Source: Aquirufa antheringensis
Lineage (GTDB): Bacteria > Bacteroidota > Bacteroidia > Cytophagales > Spirosomataceae
DNA length: 64,000 bases
Assembly: GCF_004307425.1 (NCBI RefSeq)
Contig: NZ_SEWZ01000003.1
Location: forward strand, 372,001-436,000
Direction: 5' to 3'
Shown here piece after piece: positions 1 to 9,805 of this stretch. The notes below the pieces were generated by a model that was not told the origin of the DNA, did not search any database, and saw nothing but the letters and a program-made list of their open reading frames with translations. A program made the translations under genes and the position numbers. Every line of letters begins with the position of its first letter. Position 1 is the first letter of the stretch.

Positions 1-684
1 GAATACAAGCCAGGTGCCACGATGGCTGCCGTAGACCAATTGGATATCAAAGTCAAAGGAAAACAAGCGCATGGCGCTAGTCCTTGGACAGGTGTGGATC
101 CGATTGTTATTTCATCGCAGATTGTCATGGGATTGCAAACCATCGTTTCACGTTCTGTGAATATTACCGAGGATCCTGCCATCGTAACAGTGGGCGCGAT
201 TCACAGCGGAATTAGACAAAACATCATTCCCGAATCTTCTCATATGATCGGTACGATTCGTACGTTCGGCGTGGCACAACGTGAATTAGTACACCAACGC
301 ATTAAGGATATCGCGACGAACATAGCGGAAAGTGGAGGCGGAAAAGCGGATGTGACCATCGGCACAGGTTATCCTGTGACCTATAACAACCCAGGATTAG
401 TCGAAAAGATGTTACCTACCTTACAAGGGGTGAATGGAAAAGACCGCGTTCGCGTGGTAGCTGCGCATACGGGTGCAGAAGACTTCTCTTTCTTTCAACA
501 AAAAGTGCCTGGCTTCTTCTTCTTTTTAGGAGCGAGACCTGATAACAAGAAAGCAGACGAAGTAGCCGGACACCACACACCGGACTTTCATTTAGATGAA
601 GCCCATTTCCAAGTGGGGGTGAAAGCCTTGAGTAGTTTGGTCGTAGACTATATGGATATGGCGCAACCGAAGAAAAAGAAATAG
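1..684 (+). CDS. M20-family amidohydrolase, 3' part (5' end outside window)
   Basis: This is the C-terminal 227 residues of a metal-dependent amidohydrolase of the M20 (aminoacylase/hippurate hydrolase) family, which cleaves N-acyl amino acids or related amides. The reading frame is open from base 1, so the gene starts upstream; the ATG at 22 is internal. The lid/dimerisation domain begins with KGKQAHGASPWTGVDPI. Near the C-terminus GAEDFSFF supplies a metal-ligand region and GHHTPDFH a conserved histidine cluster. The protein ends in a short lysine-rich tail. Family members are about 400-440 residues, so roughly half is missing. The substrate cannot be told. A strong hairpin terminator follows directly, so it is transcriptionally separate from the rhamnose genes. 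Confidence 0.85.
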   Translation, partial: EYKPGATMAAVDQLDIKVKGKQAHGASPWTGVDPIVISSQIVMGLQTIVSRSVNITEDPAIVTVGAIHSGIRQNIIPESSHMIGTIRTFGVAQRELVHQRIKDIATNIAESGGGKADVTIGTGYPVTYNNPGLVEKMLPTLQGVNGKDRVRVVAAHTGAEDFSFFQQKVPGFFFFLGARPDNKKADEVAGHHTPDFHLDEAHFQVGVKALSSLVVDYMDMAQPKKKK

Positions 685-690
685 ATTTTG

Positions 691-719
691 AGAGACGCGC
701 TTGTCGCGTCTCTTTTTTT
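691..719 (+). terminator. Rho-independent terminator after the amidohydrolase
   Basis: A perfect 9-bp stem (691-699 with 705-713) with a five-base loop is followed by a run of seven T. It lies 7 nt after the stop codon and before the rhamnosidase start at 739. Confidence 0.85.
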
Positions 720-738
720 ACGCATATATTCTAAACCT

Positions 739-3069
739 ATGAAAAAAATCCTCCTATTCCTTTTACTTGTAGGCCCTGCAGCCTATACCCAAAATCTGAA
801 GCCGGAACTTTGGAATAAACCGTGGAAGGCTTCCTGGATTACGTATGCTGAAAATTCAGCGAACGCGTATAATTTAGTCGGGTTGAAAGATTATGGAGTT
901 TATCGCTTTCAACACAAGGTTCCGTTGCTAGCGAAGCCATCCAAATGTATCATTCACGTTTCGGGGGATAATCGCTATAAATTATATGTGAATGGGACCT
1001 GGGTTTCTGCTGGTCCGGCGCGAGGGGATTTGTATTTCTGGAATTTTGAAACGCTTGACATTGCGCCTTACTTGAAGGCAGGGGAGAATACCGTGGAGGC
1101 TTTGGTTTGGAATGAGGGGAAAGGAAAGTCGGAAGCTCAAATATCTTATGCGACTGGATTTATTTTACAGGCTGATGAGGAGGCTTTCGCCGCATTCAAT
1201 ACCAACGTTCGCTGGGAGGTGGCTAAAAATGTAGGAGTCAGTCCGCTGGCCGTTCGCGTCCCAGGCTATTATGTGGCAGGTGCGGGGGAATTACAAGAAT
1301 ATAGTAAAGGTTGGTCGCCTTTTATCGGTGCGAAATCGTTAGGTCCTGGTTTAACGAAAGGAGCGTCCATCGACGCGCGTGGTTGGATGTTGTATCCATC
1401 AGCGATTCCATCGATGGAATTAACCACGCAAAGATTTGCTTCCATTCGCAAAGGAGAGGGCGATTTGATTCACGGAAGTGCCTTGGTGGTGATGCCAAAT
1501 ACTTCGGTGGATCTGTGGATCGATCAAGGGGTCTTAACGAATGCTTATCCACAATTAACCTTTACTGGAGGTAAGGACGCTAAAATCGGTCTTACGTATG
1601 CCGAAGGACTCTATGAAAAGAAAGCGCTAAGCACTACGACGAAAAATGGAAGCCACAAGGGCAATCGGAATGAGATAGATAACAAATATTGGTTAGGCCG
1701 AAAAGACAGTCTGATTGCTGACGGTGCTGCACATACCTTTGAATCGATGACCTACCGAACTTTTCGTTATGTGCGTTTGACGGTAAAGACCGAAGCGGAG
1801 GCATTGACGCTACAGGATTTCAAAAGTGTGTTTACGGGATTCCCGTTTCAGGCAAAAGCATCGCTGAAAACGGATAATCCCTTGATTCCCCAAATGCTTG
1901 ACGTGGGTTTCCGTACCGCGCGTTTGTGTGCGATGGAAACCTACATGGATTGTCCCTATTACGAACAATTGCAGTACATTGGAGACGCACGAATTCAGGC
2001 GCTTGTGAGTCTGTATTATGCAGGAGACGAGCGTTTAGTGCGCCAGGCTTTAGATCACATGGATCATTCGCGCATCGCGGAGGGCATTACATTGAGTCGC
2101 TATCCGACAGATTTGCACCAACAAATTCCAACGTTCTCTTTGTGGTACATAGGGATGTTGCATGACTATTTGCGTTACGGAAAAGACCCTCAATTTTTGA
2201 AAAATAAGTTAGCTGGTATGCGCGGTATTTTGGATTATTTTGCGCGGTTTGAAGGGACAGATGGGACCTTGCAAAACATACCCTATTGGACATTTTCGGA
2301 CTGGGTGAATGCGTGGCCAAGAGGGATTGCACCAGTGGGGCCGTCGGGTCGTTCGGCGGTGATTGATTTTCAGTATATGTGGGTATTGCAAAATGCGGCT
2401 GAAGTAGAACGCTATTTTGGCTATCCAGAAATGGCGGCTAAATACGAGGCGAAAGTGAAAGCCTTAAAACCTGTGTTGCAAAAACTATACTGGGATGCAG
2501 GCCGCGGATTATATGCCGATACCGAGGTGCATGATAAGTATTCGCAGCATGCTAATTCGTTAGCGATTTTAGCTGGAATGCCGGCTGCAGGTGTGGCAGA
2601 TAAATTACTAGCTGATAAAAATATGGCGCAGGCGACGATTTATTTCAAGTATTATCTGCATTTGGCTTTGGCCAAAGCTGGGAAAGGCAACGACTATTTG
2701 AATTGGCTTTCTATTTGGAAAGAAAACATCGATATGGGATTGACGACTTGGGCGGAGACTTCTGACATTTCTACCTCGCGTTCTGATTGCCATGCCTGGG
2801 GCTCTAGTCCTAACATCGAATTCTTTCGCATCGTCTTAGGGGTGGATTCAGATGCACCGGCTTTTGCGAAGGTGAAGATCGAACCACATTTAGGTGAACT
2901 TTCGCAAGCAGAGGGTATTGTGCCGCATCCGCAGGGTGAAATTCAGGTGCAATACAAACCAGGGAGTGCTTCGATTACGTTACCGGGAACAGTAACTGGA
3001 AGTTTTGTTTGGCAAGGAAAAAAATACCCATTGAAAGCCGGAAAAAATTTAGTCACTATCCCTAGGTAG
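739..3069 (+). CDS. Alpha-L-rhamnosidase, GH78 family
   Basis: Predicted secreted or periplasmic glycoside hydrolase of 776 residues that releases L-rhamnose from plant glycosides or polysaccharides. The ATG at 739 was chosen because it begins a signal peptide (MKKILLFLLLVGPAAYTQ); a TTG at 688 would read through the upstream terminator. N-terminal beta-sandwich domains include a carbohydrate-binding-like segment (SGDNRYKLYVNGTWVSAGPARG). The (alpha/alpha)6 catalytic domain holds MDCPYYEQLQYIGDAR, matching the GH78 DCP..E....GDA block with its catalytic acid, then TWAETSD and HAWGSSP near the C-terminus. The rhamnose catabolic operon starts 53 bp downstream, which strongly supports rhamnose as the product. 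The exact glycosidic substrate is unknown. Confidence 0.88.
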   Translation: MKKILLFLLLVGPAAYTQNLKPELWNKPWKASWITYAENSANAYNLVGLKDYGVYRFQHKVPLLAKPSKCIIHVSGDNRYKLYVNGTWVSAGPARGDLYFWNFETLDIAPYLKAGENTVEALVWNEGKGKSEAQISYATGFILQADEEAFAAFNTNVRWEVAKNVGVSPLAVRVPGYYVAGAGELQEYSKGWSPFIGAKSLGPGLTKGASIDARGWMLYPSAIPSMELTTQRFASIRKGEGDLIHGSALVVMPNTSVDLWIDQGVLTNAYPQLTFTGGKDAKIGLTYAEGLYEKKALSTTTKNGSHKGNRNEIDNKYWLGRKDSLIADGAAHTFESMTYRTFRYVRLTVKTEAEALTLQDFKSVFTGFPFQAKASLKTDNPLIPQMLDVGFRTARLCAMETYMDCPYYEQLQYIGDARIQALVSLYYAGDERLVRQALDHMDHSRIAEGITLSRYPTDLHQQIPTFSLWYIGMLHDYLRYGKDPQFLKNKLAGMRGILDYFARFEGTDGTLQNIPYWTFSDWVNAWPRGIAPVGPSGRSAVIDFQYMWVLQNAAEVERYFGYPEMAAKYEAKVKALKPVLQKLYWDAGRGLYADTEVHDKYSQHANSLAILAGMPAAGVADKLLADKNMAQATIYFKYYLHLALAKAGKGNDYLNWLSIWKENIDMGLTTWAETSDISTSRSDCHAWGSSPNIEFFRIVLGVDSDAPAFAKVKIEPHLGELSQAEGIVPHPQGEIQVQYKPGSASITLPGTVTGSFVWQGKKYPLKAGKNLVTIPR

Positions 3070-3122
3070 GATAGGACGGTTGATTGCTTTTGCCTCTGTA
3101 GTTTTAAGAAAAAAATAGAACC

Positions 3123-5201
3123 ATGTACAAACACGTATCTGATCTCTGGGACGACGCTAAAGCAGCGGCACTCGCAGGAAATGAAGTCGACTTATTCATC
3201 TACCGCTCGAATATTTTAGGGGCGGATTTACGCATCACGAATTACGGCGGGGGAAATACCTCGGTGAAATTGCAGGATAAAGATCCTTTAACGGGTTCTG
3301 AAACGGAAGTGATGTGGATCAAAGGTTCCGGTGGTGACATTGGTACCTTGAAGAAGTCAGGCTGCGCGGCTTTGTATGTGGATCGTTTACGTTCGTTGAC
3401 AAATGTCTACCGCGGTTTGGAACACGAAGATGAGATGGTGGAATTATTCAACCATTGTATTTTTGATTTGTCGTCCAAAGCACCTTCCATCGACACGCCT
3501 TTACACGGCTTCTTGCCTTTCAAACACATCGATCACTTGCATCCAGATGCGGCGATTGCAATAGCTGCGTCAAAAGATGGGGAGCAAATTACGAAAGAGC
3601 TTTTCGGCGGATTAATCGGCTGGGTAGGTTGGCAACGTCCAGGCTTCGATTTGGGCTTACAATTAAAAGCCTGTTTAGACGAAGCAGCTTCACGCGGTGT
3701 GCAATTGCGCGGCATCATGTTAGGTTCACACGGCTTGTTTACTTGGGGAGATACCTCGTACGAATGCTACGTGAATACGTTAGAAGTCATTGAAAAATGT
3801 GCGGATTACATTGAATCGAAAACGGCAACCGTTTTTGGCGGTGCTCGGATGTCTTCGTTTTCTGCAGAAGAAAGAGCTGCAAAGGCAGCTGCCTTAGCAC
3901 CTGTTCTTCGCGGATTCTGTTCGTCGCATGTTCAAATGGTCGGACATTTTTCTGACGATGAGCGCGTGTTGCAATTCATTAATTCGAATGATTTAGATCG
4001 TTTGGCACCTTTAGGAACTTCTTGTCCGGATCACTTCTTGCGGACGAAAATTTCGCCTTTGGTCTTGGGGTCGGATGTTTCCGTGGAGGCATTGACTCCT
4101 TTGTTCGAAGATTACCGCATCATGTACGGATCGTATTACGATTCTTGCAAACATGCGAATTCCCCCGCGATGCGTGACCCGAATCCAGTCGTGATTTTAT
4201 ACCCAGGTGTGGGTATGTTTACCTTTGCCAAAGACAAGCAAACGGCCCGCGTTGCCGCTGAATTTTATACCAATGCCATCAACGTAATGCGGGGTGCGGA
4301 GGCGATTTCGTCGTATACTTCCTTGCCTCGTCAGGAGGCTTTTGATATCGAGTATTGGTTATTAGAAGAGGCAAAGCTTCAACGCATGCCTAAGCCAAAA
4401 GCACTTTCAGGACGTGTCGCATTTGTGACTGGATCAGGTGGGGGAATCGGTAAGGCGATTGCCAAAAAGATGGCTCAAGAAGGTGCCTGCGTAATTTTAA
4501 ATGACGTGAACGCGGATCGTTTAGCGGAGGCAAAAGCGGAGTTTATTGGTTTATTCGGGAAAGATGTGGTTTCCACGGTGATTGCTGATGTAACGAATCA
4601 GGAATCGATTGAGGCGGCGATGACGCAGGCTTGTCTGGATTTTGGTGGGGTGGATTTGATCGTGAATAACGCGGGAATATCCATATCAAAAGGAATCCTG
4701 GAACATACGCAGGCCGACTGGGACAAATTATATGACATCTTAGTGAAGGGACAATACTTGGTTTCGCAGGCGGCGATTGCCGTGATGCGCAAGCAGGGAT
4801 TAGGTGGAGACATCGTGAATATTGTGTCGAAAAATGCCTTTGTCGCGGGACCTAATAACGTAGGTTACGGCAGTGCGAAAGCAGCTCAGGCACACATGAC
4901 ACGCTTATTAGCCGCTGAATTAGGACCGGATCATATCCGGGTGAATACGGTGAATCCAGACGCGGTCATCGCGGATTCGAATATCTGGGCAGGCGGATGG
5001 GCCGAAGGTCGCGCGAAAGCCTATGGCATCACCGTGGCTGAATTACCAGCTTATTACGCGAAACGTACCCTATTAAATGAATCTATTTTGCCGGATGATA
5101 TAGCCAATGCATGTTTTTCATTCGTGGGAGGCTTATTGAATAAGTCCACCGGAAATGCGTTAAACGTGGATGGTGGTGTAGCCGCAGGATTTTTAAGATA
5201 A
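3123..5201 (+). CDS. rhaEW: Bifunctional rhamnulose-1-phosphate aldolase / lactaldehyde dehydrogenase (RhaEW type)
   Basis: A 692-residue fusion. Residues about 1-430 are a class II aldolase domain (NYGGGNTSVK; zinc histidines in HGFLPFKHIDHLHPDA; LGSHGLF) that cleaves L-rhamnulose 1-phosphate to dihydroxyacetone phosphate and L-lactaldehyde. Residues about 430-692 are a short-chain dehydrogenase with the nucleotide loop TGSGGGIG, NNAGIS, and the catalytic Ser and YGSAK, expected to oxidise lactaldehyde to lactate. This fused form is known from rhamnose pathways in several phyla. A weak promoter candidate lies between the rhamnosidase and this gene (TTG at 3080, TAGTTTTA at 3099). The stop overlaps the rhaI start by one base. 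Confidence 0.9.
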   Translation: MYKHVSDLWDDAKAAALAGNEVDLFIYRSNILGADLRITNYGGGNTSVKLQDKDPLTGSETEVMWIKGSGGDIGTLKKSGCAALYVDRLRSLTNVYRGLEHEDEMVELFNHCIFDLSSKAPSIDTPLHGFLPFKHIDHLHPDAAIAIAASKDGEQITKELFGGLIGWVGWQRPGFDLGLQLKACLDEAASRGVQLRGIMLGSHGLFTWGDTSYECYVNTLEVIEKCADYIESKTATVFGGARMSSFSAEERAAKAAALAPVLRGFCSSHVQMVGHFSDDERVLQFINSNDLDRLAPLGTSCPDHFLRTKISPLVLGSDVSVEALTPLFEDYRIMYGSYYDSCKHANSPAMRDPNPVVILYPGVGMFTFAKDKQTARVAAEFYTNAINVMRGAEAISSYTSLPRQEAFDIEYWLLEEAKLQRMPKPKALSGRVAFVTGSGGGIGKAIAKKMAQEGACVILNDVNADRLAEAKAEFIGLFGKDVVSTVIADVTNQESIEAAMTQACLDFGGVDLIVNNAGISISKGILEHTQADWDKLYDILVKGQYLVSQAAIAVMRKQGLGGDIVNIVSKNAFVAGPNNVGYGSAKAAQAHMTRLLAAELGPDHIRVNTVNPDAVIADSNIWAGGWAEGRAKAYGITVAELPAYYAKRTLLNESILPDDIANACFSFVGGLLNKSTGNALNVDGGVAAGFLR

Positions 5202-6469
5202 TGATGATGATGAATATATCGAACCATAACGAAGCCTTGTTGGCGCAACACACCCGCCGATTGGATTTTTTGAAATCCGAGGTGAACTTGCCAGCTGGCA
5301 TTTTGCAAAAATTAAAGGATTTTCAAATCGCGATTCCTTCTTGGGCCTTGGGCACGGGAGGAACGCGTTTCGGTCGGTTCTCTGGCGGAGGCGAACCGCG
5401 AAATTTGGAAGAGAAAATCGCTGATGTCGGTTTATTGCATGCCTTGAATCAGTCATCGGGCGCGATTTCTTTGCATATTCCTTGGGATATCCCTACGGAT
5501 CCCGCGGCGATTCGCACGCTAGCTGCTCAACACGGTTTAGCATTCGATGCGGTGAACTCGAATACCTTTCAAGATCAAGCGGATCAAGCGCATTCCTATA
5601 AGTTCGGGTCCTTGCAACACGTTTCTGCGGCGACTCGGAAACAAGCGATTGATCACAACATTGAAGTGATTAAGCAGGGCGTCTCGCTTGGATCTAAGGC
5701 ATTGACCGTTTGGTTATCAGATGGATCTTGTTTTCCAGGTCAATTGAACTTCCGTCACGCTTATGAGCGCACGGTAGATAGTTTACGGGAGATTTATGCG
5801 GCGCTACCTGCCGACTGGTCTTTGTATTTGGAATACAAAGCCTACGAACCGAACTTCTATTCGACGACCGTGGGTGACTGGGGTGCGTCGTATTCGATGG
5901 TGAATAAATTAGGGCCGAAAGCGAAGACCTTGGTCGATTTAGGACACCATTTACCCAATGCCAACATCGAACAAATCGTTTCGATCTTATTGATGGAGGG
6001 TAAATTAGGTGGTTTCCACTTTAATGACTCTAAATACGGCGATGATGATTTGACAGCAGGTTCGATCAAACCGTATCAGTTGTTCTTGATCTTCAGCGAA
6101 TTAGTGGACGGGATGGACGCGAAAGGAATGAATCATGCCAAAGACCTAGGTTGGATGATCGATGCCTCACACAACGTAAAAGATCCCTTAGAAGATTTAT
6201 TGCAATCGGTGGAGGCAATTCAAATTGCCTATGCTCAGGCCTTATTAGTAGATCGTGCAGCCTTAGAAGCAGCGCGCGAAGCCAATGATGTGGTACGTTG
6301 TCAGGAGATTTTACAAGCTGTGTTTCGTACGGATGTGCGGGCATTAGTGGCACAGGCTCGTTTGGAATTAGGCGGAGCCTTGGATCCGATCGCCCTATAC
6401 CGTCAGGAGAAAATGCGGGAACAACTTATCAAGTCTCGCGGTGCAAAAACAGTAGCGACTGGATTGTAA
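5201..6469 (+). CDS. rhaI: L-rhamnose isomerase, RhaI type
   Basis: A 422-residue TIM-barrel sugar isomerase that converts L-rhamnose to L-rhamnulose in the cytoplasm with divalent metal. It resembles the RhaI (Pseudomonas/Streptomyces-like) lineage rather than the E. coli RhaA form. Metal- and substrate-site segments include YLEYKAYEPNFYST, LVDLGHHLPNANIEQI and GFHFNDSKYGDDDLT. It sits between the aldolase and kinase of the same pathway, which fixes the role. The start is four consecutive ATG codons (5201, 5204, 5207, 5210) overlapping the previous stop as TAATG; which is used cannot be told, and the products differ by at most three residues. Confidence 0.92.
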   Translation: MMMMNISNHNEALLAQHTRRLDFLKSEVNLPAGILQKLKDFQIAIPSWALGTGGTRFGRFSGGGEPRNLEEKIADVGLLHALNQSSGAISLHIPWDIPTDPAAIRTLAAQHGLAFDAVNSNTFQDQADQAHSYKFGSLQHVSAATRKQAIDHNIEVIKQGVSLGSKALTVWLSDGSCFPGQLNFRHAYERTVDSLREIYAALPADWSLYLEYKAYEPNFYSTTVGDWGASYSMVNKLGPKAKTLVDLGHHLPNANIEQIVSILLMEGKLGGFHFNDSKYGDDDLTAGSIKPYQLFLIFSELVDGMDAKGMNHAKDLGWMIDASHNVKDPLEDLLQSVEAIQIAYAQALLVDRAALEAAREANDVVRCQEILQAVFRTDVRALVAQARLELGGALDPIALYRQEKMREQLIKSRGAKTVATGL

Positions 6470-6470
6470 T

Positions 6471-7754
6471 ATGAGCGTTAAAACACCTGTCATCGCGGTA
6501 TTTGACATAGGAAAGACGAATAAAAAGGTCTTTCTGTGGGATACTTCGTTTCAGATTGTGTTCGAGAAACAACAGCATTTTGCGGAGATGGTGGATGAAG
6601 ATGGATTTCCTTGCGAGGATTTGCCAGCACTTCAGCAATGGATTGTTTCCACGTTTACAGAAATATGCCAAATACCTGAATTTGAACTCATCGGCTTGAA
6701 TTTTTCTGCCTATGGTGCTTCGTTTGTGTATGTGGATCAAACGGGGGAGCCGGTGGCGCCCATGTATAATTATTTGAAACCAGCTTCCGCGCCTTTTCCC
6801 TATGCAGATTTTGGAGGAGATGCAGAATTTGCCCGTAGAACGGCATCGCCCATTTTAGGTAATCTGAATTCGGGTTTGCAGGTATATGCGGCTCGTTCAA
6901 AGCCTTTTTGGTCGGAGGTATTCAAAGCCTTTCATTTTCCCAATTACCTCGCATCCCTTTTTACGGGTAAGTTTTTATCAGAGATTACATCCATCGGTTG
7001 CCATACAGCTCTATGGGATTTCGACAAGGGTCAATACCATCCTTGGGTCACTTCTTTTGAAGATCGATTAGCTCCTATTTCTGCTGCGGGTTTTATCGAC
7101 ATCGATGGAATTCATTATGGTCTTGGACTGCATGATTCCTCTGCTGCGTTAGTTCCCTATTTGCGCACGGTTTCGGATGAATTTGTACTATTATCCACGG
7201 GGACTTGGTGCATTGCGATGCATCCGTTCAATGAATCTCCCTTAACAGCAGAAGAATTAGCGAATGATGTCTTGTGTTATTTACAGCCAAACGGAAAACC
7301 CGTGAAGGCCTCTCGCTTATTTGGAGGTCATTTTCATGAGGAGCAGGTGGCTCGGATGCAGCAGCATTTTGGGGGATCGTTTACCGATTGTCAGTTTAGC
7401 GATTCCGTTTTTGAATTAAAACCGAAAGCATCTTCCGTTTTTGAATCAGCATTCGCGTCTCGTGATTTGAATGATTTTCCGGATTTGGCTTCGGCATATG
7501 ACCAATTCATGGTAGATTTGGTAGGCCAACAAATCTGTAGTCTGAACTTGTTGCTGAAAGACGCACCGGTCAAACAATTGCTGGTGGATGGAGGTTTTAG
7601 TAAAAACGAATGGTATATGCGCTTACTAGCACGTGCCTTTCCAGATGTAGAAGTGTATGCCGCAGAAGTTGCCCAAGCCAGTGCTTTAGGGGCTGCTTTA
7701 CTGGTTTACGAAGGGGAATTACCCCAAAATTTAATTCAATTGAAACGATATTAG
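6471..7754 (+). CDS. rhaB: Rhamnulokinase (FGGY family)
   Basis: A 427-residue carbohydrate kinase of the FGGY/ASKHA fold that phosphorylates L-rhamnulose at O-1 using ATP. The N-terminal phosphate loop is FDIGKTNKK. The C-terminal lobe has LSTGTWCIAMHPF (second phosphate site) and VDGGFSKNEWYMRLLA followed by ASALGAALL (adenosine site). Position one base after rhaI and two bases before lutA, plus the surrounding enzymes, makes rhamnulose the expected substrate; by sequence alone FGGY specificity is hard to assign. Length is slightly below the usual 450-500 residues, with no obvious missing motif. Confidence 0.88.
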   Translation: MSVKTPVIAVFDIGKTNKKVFLWDTSFQIVFEKQQHFAEMVDEDGFPCEDLPALQQWIVSTFTEICQIPEFELIGLNFSAYGASFVYVDQTGEPVAPMYNYLKPASAPFPYADFGGDAEFARRTASPILGNLNSGLQVYAARSKPFWSEVFKAFHFPNYLASLFTGKFLSEITSIGCHTALWDFDKGQYHPWVTSFEDRLAPISAAGFIDIDGIHYGLGLHDSSAALVPYLRTVSDEFVLLSTGTWCIAMHPFNESPLTAEELANDVLCYLQPNGKPVKASRLFGGHFHEEQVARMQQHFGGSFTDCQFSDSVFELKPKASSVFESAFASRDLNDFPDLASAYDQFMVDLVGQQICSLNLLLKDAPVKQLLVDGGFSKNEWYMRLLARAFPDVEVYAAEVAQASALGAALLVYEGELPQNLIQLKRY

Positions 7755-7755
7755 G

Positions 7756-8469
7756 ATGCGCGTTGCCCTGTTTGTCCCTTGTTACATTGACCAATTCTAT
7801 CCGCAGGTTGCGGTGGCGAGTTTGGAATTGTTAGAGAAACTGGGTTGCGAAGTTGTCGTTCCTGCGGACCAAACTTGTTGTGGCCAACCAATGGCCAATT
7901 CTGGCTTTGCATCCTCTACGGAAGGTTGTGATACTAATTTTACTACCAATTTTGCGGGTTTTGATTACATCGTGGGGCCATCCGGTTCTTGCGTATTACA
8001 TCTAAAAGAGCATCATCCATCGGAGAAAATACGGAATTCGGTTTACGAGATTTGTGAATTTTTGACCGATGTTTTGAAGGTAACTTCCTTGTCTGCAAAA
8101 TTTTCGCATCGGGTAGGTTTGCACCAAAGCTGCCATGGACAACGTGGTTTACGTTTGAGTTCCATGACAGAGCGAAATGAAAAGTCTTTTTCGAAGTTAG
8201 AAGATCTATTGGGACTCGTAGAGGGTGTTGAAATATTAAAACCTGAACGTGCAGATGAATGCTGCGGTTTTGGTGGCACCTTCTGTGTGACTGAAGAAGC
8301 TGTTTCCGTGAAAATGGGACAGGATCGAATCAAAGAACACGATGCGAATGCGGTGGAATATATTGTGGGAGCGGATACTTCGTGCTTGATGCATATGGAA
8401 GGGATTTTGCGCCGGCAAGGTTCTAGTATCCAAGTGAAACACATCGTAGAAATATTGAATCATGCCTAG
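7756..8469 (+). CDS. lutA: Lactate utilization protein LutA (cysteine-rich CCG-domain subunit)
   Basis: A 237-residue protein with the two cysteine-rich CCG-type motifs of the LutA/LldE and GlpC/HdrB-like families: ADQTCCGQPMANSG near residue 40 and ADECCGFGGTFCV near residue 165. With LutB and LutC it forms an iron-sulfur enzyme that oxidises L-lactate to pyruvate. Placement directly after rhamnulokinase fits, because the lactaldehyde dehydrogenase half of RhaEW should yield lactate. It starts two bases after rhaB and overlaps lutB by 8 bp, so translation is probably coupled. Confidence 0.9.
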   Translation: MRVALFVPCYIDQFYPQVAVASLELLEKLGCEVVVPADQTCCGQPMANSGFASSTEGCDTNFTTNFAGFDYIVGPSGSCVLHLKEHHPSEKIRNSVYEICEFLTDVLKVTSLSAKFSHRVGLHQSCHGQRGLRLSSMTERNEKSFSKLEDLLGLVEGVEILKPERADECCGFGGTFCVTEEAVSVKMGQDRIKEHDANAVEYIVGADTSCLMHMEGILRRQGSSIQVKHIVEILNHA

Positions 8470-9805
8470 TCACGCGGAGGCTTCGGAGAAATTTATTGCG
8501 GACGCTCAGCGGACCGACTGGCATGATGAAACCTTGTGGTTTGTGCGTGAAAAGCGCGATAAGGCCGCGATGGTATTGCGCGAATGGGAAGCGCTTCGTG
8601 AACATGCCTCCCAAATCAAAGATCATACCCTAGCGAATTTAGGCAGCTATTTGCAAGCCTTCGAAGCGAAAGCGCAGGCGAATGGAATACATGTGCATTG
8701 GGCGGCTGACGCTGCAGAACATAATGCGATTGTACACCAAATAATTGCCAAACAAGGTTCGAAAGTCCTAGTGAAGAGTAAATCGATGCTAACGGAGGAA
8801 TGCCATTTAAATGATTATTTGGCAAACAAAGGCATCGAAGTAGTCGATACGGATCTAGGTGAACGTATTGTTCAATTTAGAAACGAAGCACCTAGTCACA
8901 TCGTATTACCAGCCATTCACCTGAAAAGAGAGGATGTGGGCGAGACGTTCCATCAGCATTTAGGAACGCCTAAGGGTAATAAAGATCCACAATTTCTAAC
9001 GGAGGCAGCCCGCCAACATCTTCGTGGTCATTTTTTGGCCTCTGAAGTAGCCATCACCGGTGTGAATTTCGCCATTGCTGAAACGGGCGAATTCGTCGTT
9101 TGCACAAATGAGGGTAACGCGGATATGGGAGCACATTTGGCTAAAGTCCATATTGCTTGCATGGGTATTGAAAAGATTATTCCTAAACGGGAAGATTTAG
9201 CTGTGTTTCTACGATTGCTTGCCAGAAGTGCCACAGGACAATTAATCACGACCTATTCCTCGCATTTTCATAAGCCTCGCGAAGGACAAGAAATGCATAT
9301 TGTTCTCTTGGACAACGGCCGTACACGTCAACTCGCTGACCCGAAATACAAGAATTCGTTGAAATGCATCCGCTGTGCGGCGTGCTTTAACACCTGTCCA
9401 GTATACAGAAGAAGTGGGGGACATAGCTACCATCAACCGGTCGCAGGGCCAATTGGATCTATTTTGGCTCCGAATATTGACAAAAAAGCGAATGCGGATT
9501 TACCTTTTGCGAGTACCCTGTGTGGTTCTTGTTCGAATGTGTGTCCGGTGAAGATCAATATTCATGAGCAATTGTGGTTTTGGCGTCAAGACTTGATGGC
9601 GGCTGGATTAGCACCGGTTGGCAAAACGATAGGCATGAAGCTGATGGCGTTCACCTTAGCCCATCCGGCGATTTATCGAATAGGAGGGTCGTTGTTGCGC
9701 AGATTCTCGGGAATGCTAAATACACGTTTAAATCCTTGGTATAAACAGCGGGAGATGCCAGAAGCACCCAAGGTGAGTTTTCAAGAGTGGTATAAAAAAC
9801 GATGA
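8462..9805 (+). CDS. lutB: Lactate utilization protein LutB (iron-sulfur / LUD domain)
   Basis: A 447-residue subunit of the LutABC lactate oxidase. The N-terminal two thirds is a LUD domain (ITGVNFAIAETGEFV, then NEGNADMG). It is followed by a bis-[4Fe-4S] ferredoxin-like domain with CIRCAACFNTCPVYR and CGSCSNVCPVKI. A C-terminal hydrophobic and basic tail ends in FQEWYKKR. It overlaps lutA by 8 bp and lutC by 4 bp (ATGA). The order lutA-lutB-lutC is the conserved one. Electron acceptors are not encoded nearby. Confidence 0.92.
   Translation: MPSHAEASEKFIADAQRTDWHDETLWFVREKRDKAAMVLREWEALREHASQIKDHTLANLGSYLQAFEAKAQANGIHVHWAADAAEHNAIVHQIIAKQGSKVLVKSKSMLTEECHLNDYLANKGIEVVDTDLGERIVQFRNEAPSHIVLPAIHLKREDVGETFHQHLGTPKGNKDPQFLTEAARQHLRGHFLASEVAITGVNFAIAETGEFVVCTNEGNADMGAHLAKVHIACMGIEKIIPKREDLAVFLRLLARSATGQLITTYSSHFHKPREGQEMHIVLLDNGRTRQLADPKYKNSLKCIRCAACFNTCPVYRRSGGHSYHQPVAGPIGSILAPNIDKKANADLPFASTLCGSCSNVCPVKINIHEQLWFWRQDLMAAGLAPVGKTIGMKLMAFTLAHPAIYRIGGSLLRRFSGMLNTRLNPWYKQREMPEAPKVSFQEWYKKR

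Noticed and set aside
688-738. Upstream TTG start for the rhamnosidase
   Set aside because: It would translate through the amidohydrolase terminator and bury the signal peptide.
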